Of a stretch of 9,290 nucleotides of DNA, positions 6,754 through 9,290 are shown piece by piece. The stretch lies in contig CAYYTE010000047.1 in assembly GCA_964474685.1 (NCBI GenBank), positions 1 through 9,290 on the forward strand, read 5' to 3'. Under the pieces are notes generated by a model. It was not told where the DNA came from, did no database searches, and saw nothing but the letters and a program-made list of their open reading frames with translations. The DNA is from UBA1737 sp964474685. GTDB lineage: Bacteria; Bacillota_I; Bacilli_A; ML615J-28; CAG-313. The position numbers and the translations under genes were made by a program. Each line of letters starts with the position of its first letter. The first letter of the stretch is position 1.

Positions 6754-7953
6754 ATGAGTAAAATTATGGCAGTGAATGCGGGAAGTTCTTCTTTAAAGTT
6801 TCAACTATTATTAATGCCGGAAGAATCAGTTATATGTAGTGGCAATTTTGAGATGATTGGTTTACCGAAACCTATATTAACATTAAAATATGATGGTAAA
6901 AAAATTGTTGAAGACGTAGACGTTCATGATCATTCGGATGCGGTTGCGATTCTATTAAAGATCTTAGTTGATAAAGGCTTTGTGAAAGATTTATCCGAAA
7001 TCAAAGGTGTTGGACATCGAATTTTACATTGTGGAGAGTTCTATACGGATTCAGTAGTATTAGATGAACAAGCAATTAAGAATGTTGAATCTGTTAATGA
7101 TTTAGGTCCTCTTCATAATCCCGCAAACCTGATGGGGGTTCGTGCATTTATGAAGGTTTTACCAAATGTTGTGAATGTTGGTGTATTTGATACCTCCTTC
7201 CATTTGTCTATGGCGGATGAGGCGTATATGTATGCTGTACCTTATGAATGGTATACTAAATATGGAATTCGTAAATATGGTTTTCATGGTACCAGTCACA
7301 AATATGTTTCTCAAGAAGCCGCAAAGTTTTTACATCATGATATAACTACTCTTCGTTTAATCACATGTCATTTAGGCAATGGCGCATCGATTGCGGCTGT
7401 TAAGAATGGCAAATGTGTGGATACATCGATGGGTCTTACTCCTTTGGATGGTCTTCCAATGGGTACAAGATCAGGAACAATTGATCCTGCTGTTGTTGGT
7501 TTCATTTCTGAACACGAGAACCTTTCCGCAAGCGAGGTTGTAAATATTTTAAACAAACAATCGGGATACCTTGGTTTTTACAAAAAGACTTCAGATGGAA
7601 GGGAAGTTCGTCAAGCAAGACTAAATGGTGATAAGATGGCGGATTTAATTATTCGTATGCAAGAAAAAAAGATTGTTGATTTTATTGGCAGTTACTATGC
7701 ATATATGGGTGGTTGTGATGCGATTGTATTTACTGCTGGTATTGGGGAGAATTCTCCTATGATTCGCCATGACGTATGTGAAAGATTAAAAGAACCATTT
7801 GGTGTCATAATTGATGAAAAGAAGAATCAAATTCATGGAGAAGCTGCTGAAATTTCCACGAAAAAATCAAAAATTAAAGTTTTAATTATACCTACAAATG
7901 AAGAATTAATGATTGCTCGGGATGTTATCCGTTTAGGTAATATTCTAGACTAA
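6754..7953 (+). CDS. ackA: Acetate kinase
   Basis: A 399-residue acetate kinase, the usual family length, that converts acetyl phosphate and ADP to acetate and ATP (reversible). Signatures are complete: VNAGSSSLKF at the N-terminus with Asn8, GHRILHCGEF with Arg89, VFDTSFH with Asp146, the second signature YGIRKYGFHGTSH with His178, GTRSG with Arg239, the adenine-side FTAGIGENSP (326-335), and the metal-site NEE at 382-384. A GGAGG at 6738-6742 lies 11 bases before the ATG, slightly long but acceptable. The gene appears to be its own transcription unit, with a promoter at 6710-6718 and a terminator at 7964-8022. Phosphotransacetylase (pta), its pathway partner, is not in the window. It points to fermentative substrate-level ATP formation. 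Confidence 0.97.
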   Translation: MSKIMAVNAGSSSLKFQLLLMPEESVICSGNFEMIGLPKPILTLKYDGKKIVEDVDVHDHSDAVAILLKILVDKGFVKDLSEIKGVGHRILHCGEFYTDSVVLDEQAIKNVESVNDLGPLHNPANLMGVRAFMKVLPNVVNVGVFDTSFHLSMADEAYMYAVPYEWYTKYGIRKYGFHGTSHKYVSQEAAKFLHHDITTLRLITCHLGNGASIAAVKNGKCVDTSMGLTPLDGLPMGTRSGTIDPAVVGFISEHENLSASEVVNILNKQSGYLGFYKKTSDGREVRQARLNGDKMADLIIRMQEKKIVDFIGSYYAYMGGCDAIVFTAGIGENSPMIRHDVCERLKEPFGVIIDEKKNQIHGEAAEISTKKSKIKVLIIPTNEELMIARDVIRLGNILD

Positions 7954-7963
7954 TAATAAATGT

Positions 7964-8022
7964 TAAACCATCTATCTAGAATCTCTTATTAATTAAAAGA
8001 TTCAGGTGATGGTTTATTTTAA
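7964..8022 (+). terminator. Rho-independent terminator after ackA
   Basis: TAAACCATC (7964-7972) pairs perfectly with GATGGTTTA (8008-8016), and within it GAATCT (7979-7984) pairs with AGATTC (7998-8003), giving a two-part hairpin beginning ten bases after the ackA stop. The downstream arm runs into TTTTAATTTA. This isolates ackA from ftsZ. Confidence 0.87.
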
Positions 8023-8077
8023 TTTATATTAAACTACTTTATTTTACAATTAGGTATGAAACAAAATATTAATATTG

Positions 8078-8106
8078 TTGTTTTTTAAAAAAAATTGTGC
8101 TATACT
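8078..8106 (+). promoter_or_regulatory. Sigma-A-type promoter for ftsZ
   Basis: A -35 box TTGTTT (8078-8083) lies 17 bases before the -10 box TATACT (8101-8106). The -10 is preceded by TGC, making it an extended -10. The spacer holds a T6-A8 tract. Transcription should start near 8113, giving a leader of about 35-45 bases. The A/T-only stretch 8017-8077 before it contains no gene. Confidence 0.75.
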
Positions 8107-8127
8107 ATTAAAAGAATATATATAAAA

Positions 8128-8160
8128 GAGAAAGGATGGCAGAAGGAAATGGATAATATG
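8128..8160 (+). promoter_or_regulatory. ftsZ ribosome-binding region with two candidate starts
   Basis: Two purine-rich Shine-Dalgarno cores, GAGAAAGGA (8128-8136) and AGAAGGA (8141-8147), precede two in-frame ATGs at 8149 and 8158. The first core is 12 bases from the first ATG; the second is 10 bases from the second ATG and only 1 base from the first. The second pairing has slightly better geometry, so 8158 is preferred; 8149 would add only Met-Asp-Asn. Confidence 0.6.
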
Positions 8161-9290
8161 AATCTTCAAAATGAGGATGCAATGCTTTCCGCTGAACCAG
8201 TATTAAAAGTCGTTGGAGTTGGAGGTGGCGGTGGTAACGCTGTTAACCGAATGATTGATAATGACTTACAAGGAGTAGAATATATTGCTATAAACACAGA
8301 CTGCCAAGTGTTACGGCTATCAAAAGCTGAGACTAGAATTCCAATTGGTAAGAAATTAACACAAGGCCTTGGAGCAGGAGCAAAACCTGAGATTGGCAAG
8401 CAAGCGGCAGAAGAAGATCAAGAAGCGATTAAGCAAGCGATTGAAGGTGCTGATTTAGTATTTATAACTGCTGGAATGGGTGGGGGAACCGGAACTGGCG
8501 CAAGCCCTGTTGTTGCAAAGATTGCTAAGGAATCCGGTGCTCTTGTTGTTGGTATCGTTACGAAACCATTTGGTTTTGAAGGAAAACGGAGAATGCAACA
8601 AGCTCTTGCGGGAATCGAAGAGATGCGTCCATACGTTGATACATTAATAATTGTCCCAAATGATAAACTACTTGAGACTATTGGAACAAATACAACTTAT
8701 CTTGAAGCCTTTTGCGAAGTAGATGAGGTATTACGTTTAGGCGTTCAGGGAATTTCTGAGATAATTTCTATGCCGGGTTTAATTAATGTTGACTTTGCGG
8801 ATGTGAAGAATGTTATTCAAGGGAAAGGTACTTCTTTAATTGGTATTGGTAGAGCAACAGGCCCGAATCGCGCTATTGAAGCATCTCGTAAAGCGATTAG
8901 TAGTCCTTTACTTGAAATTGATATAAATGGTGCTACGGATGCCATTGTTCAAATTGTAAGTGATTATGATATAACTATGAAGGAAGTTGAAGAGGCAATT
9001 ACAGAAATAAAGAGAGCTTCCTCTACAGAAATTGATATTATATATGGAGCAAGGTTTGATCCCGATAATCAAAATGGTGAATTAACTGTTATTGTCATTG
9101 CAACAGGATTTGACCAATCAAAAACAAAAGCAATTGAAGATATGCAAAAATCGGATGCAGTCACACCGGATTCTTTGAAGTATGGTAGTGGAATAATTAC
9201 TTCTAGTGAAGATCATTCTTTTAAAACTGAGAAGAAAGAAGAACCAAAGAAAGAATCGAAGGTTCCTAGTTGGCTTCAAAATAGGAGATA
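8158..9290 (+). CDS. ftsZ: Cell division protein FtsZ (complete except last base of stop codon)
   Basis: FtsZ is the tubulin-like GTPase that polymerises into the Z ring at midcell. The frame is open from 8158 to the window edge, 377 codons, close to the 382 of Bacillus subtilis FtsZ. Motifs: nucleotide-binding GVGGGGGNAVNRM from residue 20, the tubulin signature GGGTGTG at 108-114, and the T7 synergy loop GLINVDFADVK at 207-217 with Asp212 and Asp215, which complete the GTPase site of the neighbouring subunit. A short charged linker (about 320-368, rich in Lys and Glu) leads to the C-terminal peptide KVPSWLQNRR (368-377), which in the family binds FtsA, SepF and other partners. The next two bases are TA, almost surely the start of TAA or TAG. 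Start 8149 is an alternative. It has its own promoter and a terminator upstream; ftsA is not the preceding gene, unlike in most Firmicutes. Confidence 0.96.
   Translation, partial: MNLQNEDAMLSAEPVLKVVGVGGGGGNAVNRMIDNDLQGVEYIAINTDCQVLRLSKAETRIPIGKKLTQGLGAGAKPEIGKQAAEEDQEAIKQAIEGADLVFITAGMGGGTGTGASPVVAKIAKESGALVVGIVTKPFGFEGKRRMQQALAGIEEMRPYVDTLIIVPNDKLLETIGTNTTYLEAFCEVDEVLRLGVQGISEIISMPGLINVDFADVKNVIQGKGTSLIGIGRATGPNRAIEASRKAISSPLLEIDINGATDAIVQIVSDYDITMKEVEEAITEIKRASSTEIDIIYGARFDPDNQNGELTVIVIATGFDQSKTKAIEDMQKSDAVTPDSLKYGSGIITSSEDHSFKTEKKEEPKKESKVPSWLQNRR

Noticed and set aside
8065..8076. AATATT-AATATT palindrome next to the ftsZ -35 box
   Set aside because: Pure A/T 12-base palindromes are expected by chance in such AT-rich spacer, and the flanks do not extend the symmetry or match a known operator such as Rex.
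8166..8399. 77-codon - strand frame at the start of ftsZ
   Set aside because: The proline-rich run is the reverse complement of the ftsZ glycine loop; a shadow.

Overview
The window is an AT-rich stretch (roughly two-thirds A+T by eye) with every gene on the + strand. Gaps are short, and the genes are low-GC Firmicutes housekeeping and fermentation genes. Family types (a PgcA-type phosphomutase, a short bacterial Pgi, AckA, FtsZ with a short C-terminal linker) fit a fermentative, Gram-positive-type Bacillota; an Erysipelotrichia-like gut organism is my guess, not a demonstrated placement. The genetic code is standard: Trp is TGG, and the seven stop codons fully inside the window are five TAA and two TAG. 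I see no insertion sequence, phage gene, CRISPR array, tRNA or rRNA.

Region 1 (1-3970) is a hexose-phosphate operon: a 5'-truncated ROK-family sugar kinase, a phosphoglucomutase/phosphomannomutase (PgcA type) overlapping it by 8 bases, and glucose-6-phosphate isomerase 11 bases further on. A strong intrinsic terminator closes it. Together the enzymes would phosphorylate a sugar and interconvert glucose-1-P, glucose-6-P and fructose-6-P. The operon promoter lies upstream of the window.

Region 2 (3971-6659) has its own consensus-like promoter. It carries tgt (queuosine tRNA modification), an unrecognised tyrosine-rich lipoprotein whose start codon overlaps the tgt stop (TAATG), and a small YfcE-type metallophosphoesterase. 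No terminator is visible after the phosphoesterase.

Region 3 (6660-8016) is acetate kinase (ackA), the ATP-forming last step of acetate fermentation. It has a probable extended -10 promoter in front and an intrinsic terminator behind.

Region 4 (8017-9290) is ftsZ with its own promoter. It is complete through its conserved C-terminal peptide and ends on the first two bases (TA) of what is almost certainly its stop codon. No ftsA lies upstream.

No intergenic stretch exceeds 300 bases. Most of the window is ordinary core genome. The least explained element is the lipoprotein at 5188-6093; the other points are small departures from family norms. I find no strong candidate for a new multi-gene system.
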